Below, piece after piece: positions 1 through 12,300 of a DNA stretch of 64,000 nucleotides. Source of the stretch: Cornus controversa (taxonomy: Eukaryota > Streptophyta > Magnoliopsida > Cornales > Cornaceae). Position numbers and translations under genes: made by a program. The DNA is taken from contig CM048846.1 of NCBI GenBank assembly GCA_026545225.1, positions 19,208,501-19,272,500 on the forward strand. The letters run 5' to 3'. The notes under the pieces were generated by a model. It ran no database searches, was not told where the DNA came from, and saw nothing but the letters and a program-made list of their open reading frames with translations. Positions within the stretch are counted from its first letter, which is position 1, and the number at the start of each line of letters is the position of its first letter.

Positions 1-854
1 TAATAAGGAGAAAAAATGTCAACCAATATTAATATATGTGAAATGGCATGCTATAGTGCATGAATGATCGACAAATATATATGCTTACAGATGACGTATT
101 AGATTATGCGACCAATTGACAATTTCTTGAAATTTTAATTGTTAATTTACAATATTTGATTACCTAACCATTCCAGAATACTATTACTCGCCCTAAACTC
201 AGTATTTGGAATTGAAGCTCCATAGAGTATTTGTGTGTGTAGATTTACCTAAAAGAAATTCAAAATAGTATAGGAATTGGTTATAAATATATATGGATAT
301 GTGTGTAAAAAAGTCTACAATATTTCAGAATATTTTGACACGTGAGATTCACTCCACTCGATGCACTCTATTTTTCTAAAAAATTGTACAATCTTTAAAG
401 AAAATATCACGTGTTAAAATACATTTTAAATATTTTAACCTTTCTCGTTTATGAGAAAGAAAAGTTCTCACCTCATTAGAGTGCACTCTCTCCGTTATGT
501 CAAATTTCAATACACAAATTAAGACGACTCTCTTAAAAAGAACAATTCGAGAATTGTACAATCAATTTTTCAGATAAAAATTAATTTAGAGTAGACTACA
601 GTTTAGTGAAATTTTATATCTTTCTTTGGATAAATCTAATTATAATGAAGTTTTATCTTTGACTAACTTGTAAAATTTTATTTTAAGTTAAGAAAATTGG
701 AAAAATTATTACACGCTCTGGGACCATGACCAGCCACAACTTGACACATAAGCAAAAATATTTTTAAAAAATTAACACAAACCTAACACTTTTGTCTATG
801 TGTCGAATTGTGATTGACTTGGAATTAATGATCCTAAGATCATGTAATAATTTT

Positions 855-1075
855 TCATAAATATTGTCAAAAAATCGAAGTTGGAGGAAAAAAAAGTGAG
901 TGTAAATATTGTCAAAAGTTGCATTTAAGTGATACTTTCTCATTTTCTAAAATCGAATGTGGAGAAAGAAAAGTGAGTGTGTGAATGTTGTAAAAAATTA
1001 TAGTCTAGTGATACTTTTTCATTTTTTAATTAAGTGATACTTTCTCATTTTTTAATTACAGAAAAGTGAGCGTGA
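855..1075. repeat. Imperfect tandem repeat
   Basis: The motif 'aagtgatactttctcatttt' and a following 'gaaaagtgagtgtgaat' recur three to four times with small changes. This is local tandem duplication of non-coding sequence. Confidence 0.6.
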
Positions 1076-1445
1076 ATTTTTTTGCCAAGATAAAAATATA
1101 TATATACATATACGTATACGTACATATGATTGAATGACATACATAGTTAATTGTTGCTTTTTATTGGGATTTCATAATGAGAGAAGAAAATAGCACGTGG
1201 TGGTTACATTTTATTTTTTTGGTATGAGGAATAAAATAAGAGATCGCGAGAAATAGATACGGTTAAAAATATGATCAAAGTTACAAAATATTATGATAAT
1301 TTCGTTGCTTTAAATTGTTGATTATAAAACTCCAGTATGCCATTTTTCTTTTGATCAAATTTTTTCTCCTTATCATCGAGAAAAAGAAAAAAGAAAAAGA
1401 AAAATTAAAATTAAGACAACAAACATTCTAAAGAATTTCTCATAT

Positions 1446-1812
1446 GATGCGTTTGGTACGCAACAAATAGAATAGAATGAGCATTCTATTATTAGAGTGA
1501 AAATGAAATGAAAATGTGAATGAAATAGAATGGTCATTTTCATTTTATTGTTTTGTTTCAAACATGAAATGATGCAGGAAGAGAATGAAGATTACATTAT
1601 TTTTGGTAACTAAATTTTATTTTTTAATATTTATTGAAAATTGAATGACCATTTCATAGGTTGAATAGTGGAATGAATTTTCATTATTTTTCATTTCAAA
1701 GAAATGACACGAAATGGTCATTCTCACCTTAGTTTTTTTTACCAAACAAGGATCCAAAAAAGTAATATTGACATTTCATTTTATTTCATTATTGCGTACT
1801 AAACGCAGCATT
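1446..1812. mobile_element. MITE-like element with GCGTTTRGTACGCAA inverted ends
   Basis: The left end reads ATGATGCGTTTGGTACGCAA and the reverse complement of the right end reads ATGCTGCGTTTAGTACGCAA. Both continue into similar GAATAGAATG-type sequence. The interior is simple and has no gene. A three-base target duplication (ATA/TTA) would suit a PIF/Harbinger-type MITE but is imperfect, so the superfamily is uncertain. Confidence 0.5.
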
Positions 1813-2014
1813 AGATTCTCAACATTTAGTAAAAAAACAGTATAAATAAGCAAATATTTTTTTACAAGTCTATTTATTTTATTTTATTTGGTTATTTCAC
1901 GTTAAGAGTAATCGTACAAATGTCTTGTGTGAACAGAATGATGGGTCCATCACATTTCTTACTTTGCTTATTAAACACAATAATAGATTAAATATAACTT
2001 CATTAATAAATAAT

Positions 2015-2208
2015 TCATCAAACGTGTAACCTCATCCAATCTAAATTCGATTTGGTGAGTGACTTATGTGGAAATGGTATATCATTTTAAAATAATTTTT
2101 CTCTAAGCTTTTCATCAAACGTGTAACCTCATCCCATCTAAATTCGATTTGGTGAGTGACTTATGTGGAAATGGTATATCATTTTAAAATAATTTTTCTC
2201 TAAGCTTT
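2015..2208. repeat. 97-bp tandem duplication
   Basis: Two adjacent units, 2015-2111 and 2112-2208, begin TCATCAAACGTGTAACCTC and differ by one visible base. The near-identity means the duplication is recent. Neither unit codes for anything recognisable. Confidence 0.9.
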
Positions 2209-3399
2209 TCTAATGCTTTGTTTGATGGAAATGAATGAAGGAAGAGGCGTGAAAGGAAGATAGAAGAGAAAAAATATTTTTTTTCGTTTGACAGAAAGGA
2301 GGCAAAGAGAGAACGGAAAATAGGGTGGAAGAGGTGGATGGCTCATCCACTCTCTTTCACAAATTTTTATCTCTTTAAATTTAGACGGAAGACAGAAAAG
2401 AAAAAAAATTAAGACTATTAAAAATATTTTGAATTACAAAACTATTCTTATAATTTTTTCATAAACCCAAACAAACAAATAGTGATGGGTATAATAGTAA
2501 AAATAATTTAAAATTCTTTGTTCCTTTCTCCCATAACAAATAAACCCAAACTTGTCTAAATATCAATTACGTATGTAATAACAAAACTTAATTCAAACAA
2601 AATAGTGATATGATTTAAGTCACACCGTTATATAAAGGGAATGACTAAATAAAATTATGTGCAAAACTAGAGAGCAAGAGTCCGCGAACGCATGGTATAC
2701 ACTCATTTAAAAAAAATTACGCAAGTGAAAATATGATATTTTTTTACGAGTTTTAAACCCTTGAAACACACTTTGTTGGTTTTTTCTCTGGACAGAGTAT
2801 CATCAATTGCATGTATACTTTTGAACTAGACAAACTACTTTCTTAACTTTACCTGTCCAAATATATGGGACAAAAATTTAAGGGCCATTTTATCTTCCAA
2901 TATCCACCGCCCTAACCACACAAGGACCCATCTTAATTTCTAAATTAATTACTGATAAATGCCATTTATTTGCCACGTCGGACATTAATTTACAGCTGGA
3001 CCACATCCATAAGTTGACATTGCTTTAATCTACATTTTTCTATTTTTATTTTATTTTTTTTCAATTGGAATATGATGATTGTATCCATTGTCTTGGACTC
3101 CCAAGAAAGAAAAAAAAAATAGTGAAGTCGTTTCCTTTTTATCGCCATCTAGTCTACAGATCCCCTTTCTCTCTCTAGTTTCTCTCTCTACAACACTACC
3201 TTTCTCACCTTTCCTCTGTTTCTCATTGCTTGTTGGGCACACCAGAGACAAATTTGGAGTACAACCCTAGAACAACAAATGTGTCAAACATTTCCACTCA
3301 AATCTAATCAAGTACTCAGCTAATGCTGTAACTGTAGAGCTAGGGTTTCAAATAGGACTGTGTCTTAGAGGAGAGGTGGGTAGGTAAGAGGCAACTACC

Positions 3400-6300
3400 A
3401 TGGGTCTCTGCAGTTCCAAACTCAATGTCTCCGGTGATCATCAACCCGAGACGGGGAACAATCCCATTCCGGCGAAGGACAATGCTAATCCACCCAAGGA
3501 TAGCATAAACCCTCTTGGTGATGCCGAAATCCCCAAAACCCAGCAAGAGCCAGAGGTGGGTAAGAAATCGCCGTTCTTTCCCTTTTACAGTCCGAGTCCG
3601 GCGCATTACTTGTTCTCAAAGAAGTCTCCGGCGAGATCTCCGGCGAATGTGAGCTCGAATTCGACTCCCAAGCGGTTCTTCAAGCGGCCATTCCCTCCGC
3701 CGTCGCCGGCGAAGCACATCAGGGCAGTGTTGGCGAGGCGGCACGGGTCAGTGAAGCCGAACGGAGCGGCAATACCGGAGGGGAACGAGGGGGAGGGCGG
3801 TGTCGCCGGGTTGGATAAGAGTTTTGGGTTTTCGAAGCATTTTGGGAACAAGTATGAGCTCGGAGATGAGGTTGGAAGAGGCCATTTTGGGTATACTTGT
3901 AAGGCAAAGTTTAAGAAGGGTGAGCTTAAGGGACAAGATGTTGCAGTTAAGGTCATCCCAAAAGCGAAGGTTCGAAATTTTCACACTCTTTCTCTCTTTG
4001 ATGTGTGTATGTGTCTGAATTATTGATAAGTCAGGTCAACCATTTGCGTCTAAGCGATTTTGTATTTTTGGGAATCTAGTTTTACCTGATTATCTTGATG
4101 ATACAGAGATCAGATCTGTGACAAAAAATCATTTTTGGTCTTATAAGTGATCATTATTTGATTGAAGCATACTTTAGTCATTTCTTGGTCTCTAATTAGA
4201 ATTTTATGCATTTTTTGACTGCAAGAACTTTCAATATGTGTTTGAATAGTTGCAAATGTGAACTTTTTCAAGCATTTATCCATAAGGTAATTAGAATTGA
4301 TGATCTATGGGTTATGACAAGGAGCTGATCTTAACCTTGATTCAGTGTCTATTAATCAATTATCCATAAGCCGTGGCTGTGATATTCTTTTCCTCTTTGG
4401 ATCCAAGAAAAACTTTCAAGTAATTGGGATTAAGACACTGCTTGCTGACTTGACGTAAGGGAAGCGTCTGCGTATTTCTTCTTCAGTTTTGCTATTTAAA
4501 GATGTTGATAGATTTAAGTTTATATTATAAGATATATTGTTCCCTTCATTTTTTATTGTCAAAAGACAAATCTTGATGACAAACATATCTGTTGCATCTC
4601 TGCCAAAAGGAACTTATGCATTGAACAACTCTTGAGTCTATTTGAGAAAAACGCACATTTTAAGAGAGAAAAAACACATATTGAAAGTTCTGACAGTTCA
4701 AAAATGCATAAAATTCTAATTAGAGACGAAGAAATGACTAAAGTGTGCTTCAATCAAATGGACTTAGATCCTTTCCTATGATTTCTCTCTCCAAGCATCT
4801 CCAAGACATCATCCAAGGGTTATGAAACTGTCACGTCACCATTTTTTTGTACAAGTGATGACGTGGTATCGTCATAACACTTGGATGTTGCATTGTAGAT
4901 GCTTGGCAAGAGAAATCATTGGAGAGGATCCAAAAACCAATCAAATGATGATCACTTTATTGGACCAAAATTGCTCTTGCTGATATAGAGATCAGATCTA
5001 TGAGAAAACATCAACTTTGGTCATATAAAGTGATCATCATTTGATTGAAGCACACTTTAGTCATATTTTCGTCTCTAATTAGAATTTTATGCATTTTTTA
5101 ACTGCAAGAACTTTCAATATGTGTTCGTTTATGATTTTTATGTGTTTGAATAGTTGCAAATGTGAACTTTTCCTAGCATCTATCCATAAGCTAATTAGAA
5201 TTGGTGATCTATGAGTTATGACAAGGAGCTGATCTTAACCTTGATTCAGTTATCCATAAGCAGTGGCTGTGATATTCTTATCCTCTTTGGATCCAAGAAA
5301 AACTTTCAAGTAATTGGGATTAAGACACTGCTGACTTGACATAAGGGGCACCCTTCTTAAACTTTGGCTTACAATATACCCAAAATGGATTCTTCCAACC
5401 TCACCTCCTAGCTCATACTTGATCCCAAAATGTTTCGAAAACCCAAAACTTTATGCTATCCTTGGATGGATTAGCGTTGTCCTTTGCCAGAATGAGATTG
5501 TTCTCCTCTAGACACAATCTATTGAAAACGCTTTGATTTGAGTTACTGAGTAGGAAGGTTTGACACATAATGCTCTAACCGTAGAACTAGGGTTTCAAAT
5601 AGATTGTGTCTAGAGGTGAAGTAGGTAGGTACTAAGAAGCACGGAAACGGATACGACATGACATGGACACGGCGACACAGAAAATCCTAAAAAATTAGGA
5701 CACGGACACAGTGGAGACTCCGCAAATAATAAATATTTATTTTTATATAATATTTGATGTTGTACTTTAAATAATTAAGAGTAATATTATTTTTCATCAA
5801 CCTAACAAAGAAAAAAAATTCACAAATCATAAATCACAAGTACACAATTGAATCTACTCCACAACAACAATAATTATAAGAGAACGATGTCACAAGGTCA
5901 TAAAACCAAATCAAAACGAGACATTAGAATAAAAACTAGTCTTTATCATTTAAACATCATCATTCTAGCTTACTCCAAATAAAAATACATCATCAGAAAG
6001 TCACATGTAAAAGATAATAATTGTACAGTAAGAGAAAAAGAGTAAAAAAGAACAAAGATGAAGAGATGAGATGGGCTATAGTTGAATTGATAAAACAACC
6101 TTTCTAGAACTTGTGTTTTGCTAGGAAAAAGAAAGAAAGAGGCTAAAAAAGGAGAAAGCAGCAAAAACAATTAGGGATTAGTGAAAAGTAAAGTAAGAAT
6201 CCATGGAAGAGAGAAGATTCATGAAAACAAGAGGAAAAAGAAAAAAAAAAATTTGGAGTGTCCGTGCCGTGTCTGAAAATTCAAGCAGTGTTGGACGCGT

Positions 6301-9300
6301 GTCCGCGCCGTGTTCGTGCCATGTCCGCGCCATGTCCGAAAATTCAAAAAAATAAAAAAAAATAAGATACGTTTTTTGTCGTCTCAGACTCGTGTCGGGG
6401 CGTGTCCGACGCGTATCTGTGTCCGACATGGATTCTTTGCCTTTTTAGGCGTGTCCGTGCTTCCTAGGGTAGGTAGGTAACTATCATGGGTCTCTGCAGT
6501 TCCAAACCAAATGTCTCCGGTAATCATCAACCCGGGAAGGAGAACAATCCTATTCTGTCAAAGGACAACGCTAATCCATCCAGGATAGCATAAAGTTTTC
6601 GGTTTTCGAAGCATTTTGGGAACAAGTATGAGCTCGTAGATGAGGTTGGAAGAGGCCGTTTTGGGTATAGTTGTAAGACGAAGTTTAAGAATGGTGAGCT
6701 TAAGGGGCAAGATGTTGCAGTTAAGGTCATCCCAAAAGCAAATGTTCGGCATTTCACACACTCTCTCTCTCCTGATGTGTGTATGTGTCTGAATTATTGA
6801 TAAGTCAGGCCAACCATTTGCGTCTTAGTGATTTTGTATTTTTGGGAATCTAATTTTAGCTGATTGTCTTGATGATACAAAGATTAGAGCTGTGAGAAAA
6901 CATCAATTTTGGTCTTATAAAGTGATCAGTATTTGATTTAAGCACACTATAGTCATTTCTTCATCTCTAATTAGAATTTTATGCATTTTGTAAGTGCAAG
7001 AACTTTCAATATGTGTTCGTTTAAGATTTTTATGTGTTTGACTAGTTGCAAATATGAACTTTTTCAAGCATTTATCCATAAGCTAATCAGAATTGGTGAT
7101 CTATGAGTTATGACAAGGAGCGGATCTTAACCTTGATTCAGTGTGGATTAATCAATTATCCATAAGCTGTGGCTGTGATAATCTTTTCCCCTTTGGATCC
7201 AAGAAAAACTTTCAAGTGATTGGGATTAAGACACTGCTGATTTGACGTAAGGGGTTTTGTTTGCGTCTTTCTTCTTCAGTTTCTGCTATTTGAAGATGTT
7301 GATAGATTTAAATTTATATTATAAGATATATTTTTTTCTTCTTTTTTTATTGTCAATAGAGAAATATGGATAACAAACATATTCCTGTTGCATCTCTGTC
7401 GAAAGGAACTTATGCATTGCATAACTCTTGAGTCTACTTGAGAAAAGCGCACATTTGAAGAGAGAATGGGTGGGGTAGGGTGGTGGTGGTGTTACAGGTC
7501 ATAGGAGTTCAGTTCACTTTTTCATTACATAATTGGCCTCATGGTCGTTGGTTTTGGACCTTTACCCTTTACCTAATAGAAATTTCTTCAAAAGAATAAC
7601 GTTCTGTTAGCTAAATATCAAGGACTTGTCTTAATATTTCGTTTTCAGAAGTATTTACTTTGTTTAGATGTGTTTCTGCAGTGTAAAAATCTTATTGGGC
7701 TTTGGTGAAGCCCATCTGTTCTGTCTCATTAAGACTCAAAGGCATATTTTCTTTTTGTGCTGAAAACTAAATAGTTTTATCGTTGAGGTGCTAAAAATTA
7801 GTCGATTGGCCTCTGTTTCTTGCTGTATCAGAGCAGTAAGGGAGATTTCTCTTGTTTAAGGAGACTGACTGATAGAAAAAAGTAAATTAGAACTGAGGTT
7901 ATCACGAGATTGAGACATGTATTTCTTCTCTGGTATTTGCATTGAGATTGTGTTTAGGTCTGTATTTTAAATGGGTAAGCTTTAATACTTTATACCGAAG
8001 GCCGCGTCTACACAAGACGGTAGATTGATATATGTGTAACTTGCATGTCCAAAGATCTCTAGGGACATTCCTTGTGATAAGATGAGAGATGCTAGAAGAT
8101 TTATGCCAAGGACTACCTAAATTCAACTTCTTTAGTAGCAGGGCGGCAGAACTTTGGCGGTGGCAGGCTTGTGTTAATGGAATTATGGGGAAGTTGTTAA
8201 GTGATTCTATACAAGTGGATGCCGTTCATGGTAATCCCATTATTTGATTATTTATGGACTTTTGCACCAGGAAAAGTAAAATTTGTAAGAATTGAACTGG
8301 TTTGTATTACTGCAGAAGTGCCTACTCTGGTATTCTCGAACCCATAGATTAATTGAATGATTTGAGGGAAACTTTACTCTAAAAATGTTTTGTTGCCTCT
8401 TTGTATTGTATGGGTAATCAGTAATATGTACATTGCATTTAAATAGAGAGACTATACTGGAAAACAAGAGGACAACTGGAAACAGCAAGCAAATGCTCAA
8501 GGCATCATAAGAGTGGAATTTGTTAAGTTATCATATGAGTGGAATTTAGAAGAGATGAAATTTTAGCAAGAAAATGGCATGATAATCGCTTGTTGGAACT
8601 AGGAAATAATCTTTTAGATGATTTTTTAGAATGATTTTGCTAAATCTGGGGAAAGAATCCCTGGAGAATAATATGATCTGTACTAAGTTGCTAGTACTAA
8701 AGGAGAAGCAAAAAAACAACAAAGGAATGGAAGCACGAAATGTGGTTCAAAAAAATTATAAGAAATGGGAAGCATTGGGTGATATGAAATTGATTTGGAA
8801 TATTAATAAGGAACTTTGATAAAATCAATAGGAAACATTAGAAACCTACTAAGTTAAATTAAAATATTAATTTTAGGAAACAATTAGACTTGTCAAAAAT
8901 CTGGTGGAAGTATATTGCATTCTAATTTGTATACCACTCTTCTTATATGTTGTAGAATCTTTAGATTGGTTGTCTATGATCATCATTTGTTTAAGTTTGA
9001 TTTTTGACTCCAAAACACTTATTTTCCTTAAAAAGATTCCATTTCTGTCTCTGGTTGATACATGACAAGCTTTATTTTATATATAATTAGATTTACAGGG
9101 GAACTAATTTCAGAAATACTATCTTTTGGATTGTTTATTGCATCTTATTTGCTAATTTGTGTGTGTGTGTGTGTGTGTGTATATTTCTTTTCCATCTAGA
9201 TGACGACTGCCATAGCCATTGAGGATGTTAGACGGGAGGTGAAAATATTGAGAGCTTTGACAGGACATAGCAATTTAGTACAATTTTATGATGCATATGA

Positions 9301-12300
9301 AGACCATGATAATGTCTACATTGTGATGGAGTAAGTTCTGATCTTGATGCTTGATTTGAATTTTATCCCATTAATATGGATATGTTCCACAACTTTGTTG
9401 GACCTGATTACCTGTGCAACAATAGAATTTGAATCTGTTAGCTGGTTTATGGTAACTAGTATAACTTCTTTGAACTAAATGCCATTATTTCTGTTTAATA
9501 ACTTTATGGAAATAATTTATTTATATTTGTTATTCAAATATAACTCGATATTAGGAGGGTTTCACTGCTCGCTTGTTCTAAAATTTACTTCAAATGGGCT
9601 TTCATGAATTTTGTTGAATTTTGAAGGTTATGTGAAGGTGGGGAGCTTTTGGATAGAATACTTTCAAGGTACATCTGTTTTAGTGCTAGCTATAATGAAA
9701 TACTGTACCTATGAACCTTTTGAATTTAATTGCTATTGGTGGACCAGGAAGATAAACATTTAAAGAGAAGAATTGGTTGGCAATTAATAGCATTTCAAAT
9801 AGTTGTATTTTTTGTAATGCAGGGGTGGGAAATACACAGAAGATGATGCGAAGGCTGTCATGATGCAAATCTTGAATGTTGTTGCATTTTGCCATCTCCA
9901 AGGTGTGGTGCACCGGGATCTTAAGCCGGAGGTGAGAGATAGTTTCAAGTTTGCATTATTTATTGTGTGTTAGATTTATATCTGCTAGCTCACAGGATAG
10001 ATTGAATGTCTGCCTCCCTACTTTTTAGGGCAGGGAAGGATGAGTAGGATAATTTCTTTGTGATGTCTCTTTGAGAGATCTTAATGAGCATTAAATTAGG
10101 ACTGAACTGCTGGGTTGTATGAGTCATACGCAAAAGATGTGTATTCTTCATTAGCAGATTCCATGATATGCAGTCTTCTAAGTTAACAGAATTGCTTTAG
10201 AACATTGAGAACTTAGAATCTCTTCTTTTGCAAATGACAAGTGGGTTATATATATGTATGTCTGTCTAGTGCAAGATTGGTATTGAACTGACATTTAATT
10301 CCCAATTGAAAGGCCTGACCAAATTGGCCAATAACTATCTTGATTCTTGAAGAAATAGAGTGGTTGGTTATTGAAAAAATGATCTGTTCAATAAATGCAT
10401 TTTCTTTTACTGTATGTTGTCTTTACAATCGTCTTTTCTTTTCTATCGTTCTTACCTAACTATAGCTAATTGCTGCATCAGAATTTCTTGTTTATGTCTA
10501 AGGATGAGAACTCACAACTAAAGGCCATAGATTTTGGTTTGTCAGATTTTGTAAAGCCAGGTTTGTCCTTATTTCTTCTATATTTATTTAGTGTTGCAGC
10601 TTTTTGTTTAAATAGCTCTGATAATGAGTTAATTAATTTTTAATGTCTCAAATGGTTTGCAGATGAACGGCTTAATGACATTGTGGGCAGTGCATACTAT
10701 GTAGCACCTGAAGTTCTACATAGATCATACAGCACAGAGGCTGATGTATGGAGTATAGGTGTTATAGCATATATTCTATTGTGTGGCAGCCGTCCATTTT
10801 GGGCTCGAACTGAGTCTGGGATATTTCGTGCTGTTCTAAAAGCTGATCCAAGTTTTGACGAATCACCTTGGCCGTCTCTAACTTCTGAGGGAAAGGACTT
10901 TGTGAAACGCCTATTGAACAAGGACCCACGGAAAAGAATGACTGCTGCTCAAGCCCTAAGTGAGTGTCTCAACTCTCAACCCTGTTAAAGGTGCCGAGTT
11001 TTTTCTTCTAATTATCCTCGAAGTGCCACTTAAAACTCTTTTGTTGCAGGTCATCCATGGATTAAAAATAATAATGACGTAAAAGTGCCCCTGGATATAC
11101 TAATTTTTAAACTCATGAAGGCTTATATGCGTTCATCTTCTCTTCGGAAAGCTGCTTTACGGGTGTGTATATGATGCTGCTTGAAAATGGTGATGTTCTT
11201 TTATTCTCTATTAGTTGTGCCTACGTGAACTTAAGTGGGTATCTGGGTGTTCCTTTTAGACACCACATTCATCTGCAGGTTTATGGGATTCTTGGACTAT
11301 GATCCTATAAAATTGAGCGACAATTTGCAGATGTTCATTTGCATAAAATATTCTTGCCCTTTTATGTTTAAGGGAACTACTTAATCCAATTGAATACAAG
11401 ATAATAAAAATAAAACATATGATGAGTGCTTGTTCAATAGGCAATAGACGAGAAATGAAGCTTAGCCAGGCTGCATTAGAAAGAGGTTTGAGCTCGTGTT
11501 CAAGATCGCTTTGGCCCATTCATGAACTTATGAACTAACTTCATGAACGTATACAAGGCTATGTTCATGAATGGGTCCATGAACACAGACGCTACACGAC
11601 TGAGCCTAAAAATGTCCGGGATTGGCTTGTTTACTAAACAAGCTAAAAAATTGAGCTTGAGTTCTGATCGTTTACTGAATCAACAAGCTCGAGCTGAGCT
11701 TTAAACAAGTTGATCCCAATCTGTTCATGAACAACTGTGGTTCATTTGCAGCCCTACTCGTGAGTGCTGCTTCTATTGTGGTATAGGATAAAAACTATAC
11801 GTAAACAACTGAGGCTGTCACTGGAACCAATTTCCTGAAAAATGATTTTTGATTGGCCTTATGGTTCATTTAGTAATTTTCTTGAGAATCAAGAGAGTTT
11901 GATGTACATTTTAGTTTGAGATAATTGTTGAATTGATTCCTTGAAAACTGGGCATCAAATGCTTTTTTGGAAGTTATTAGGGTGTGTGTAGTAACCCTTG
12001 TGGACGGGTGTGAGTGGGCGGGTGCATAGACAAACACTGGGCTGAGCTACCACACTGACAGGGTACAGGGTGCTCAATCCCACATCGCCTGGGTGTGGAA
12101 AAGGGGATGTGCTTATATGTAGTATGTTCTCTTCAAATGGTATGAGGCCTTTTGGGGTAAACCCAAGAGCAAAACCGTGCGGGCTTAGGCCCAAAGCGGA
12201 CAATATCATACCATGTGTTGGAGCGGGGTATTACAATTGGTATCAGAGCCTGAACCCAGCCGGAAGTAAGTGTGCCGACGAGGGCGTCGGGCCTCGTAGG

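Larger units (their letters stand above)
1..3299. other. Intergenic, AT-rich, upstream of kinase gene
   Basis: No reading frame here looks like a gene; the few open frames are short and low in complexity. The stretch holds an imperfect tandem repeat near 855-1075, a MITE-like element near 1446-1812 and a 97-bp tandem duplication at 2015-2208. The last 300 bases before the kinase start should contain its promoter and 5' UTR, and are pyrimidine-rich from about 3130 to 3230. I see no RNA gene. Confidence 0.6.

Noticed and set aside
2205-2565. Possible MITE between CTTTGTTTGATGGAAATG and CAAATAAACCCAAAC
   Set aside because: The ends pair poorly and no target duplication was found; kept only as a weak suspicion.
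3606-3956. 116-residue open frame antisense to kinase exon 1
   Set aside because: It is a shadow of GC-richer coding sequence; the sense frame is a clear kinase.
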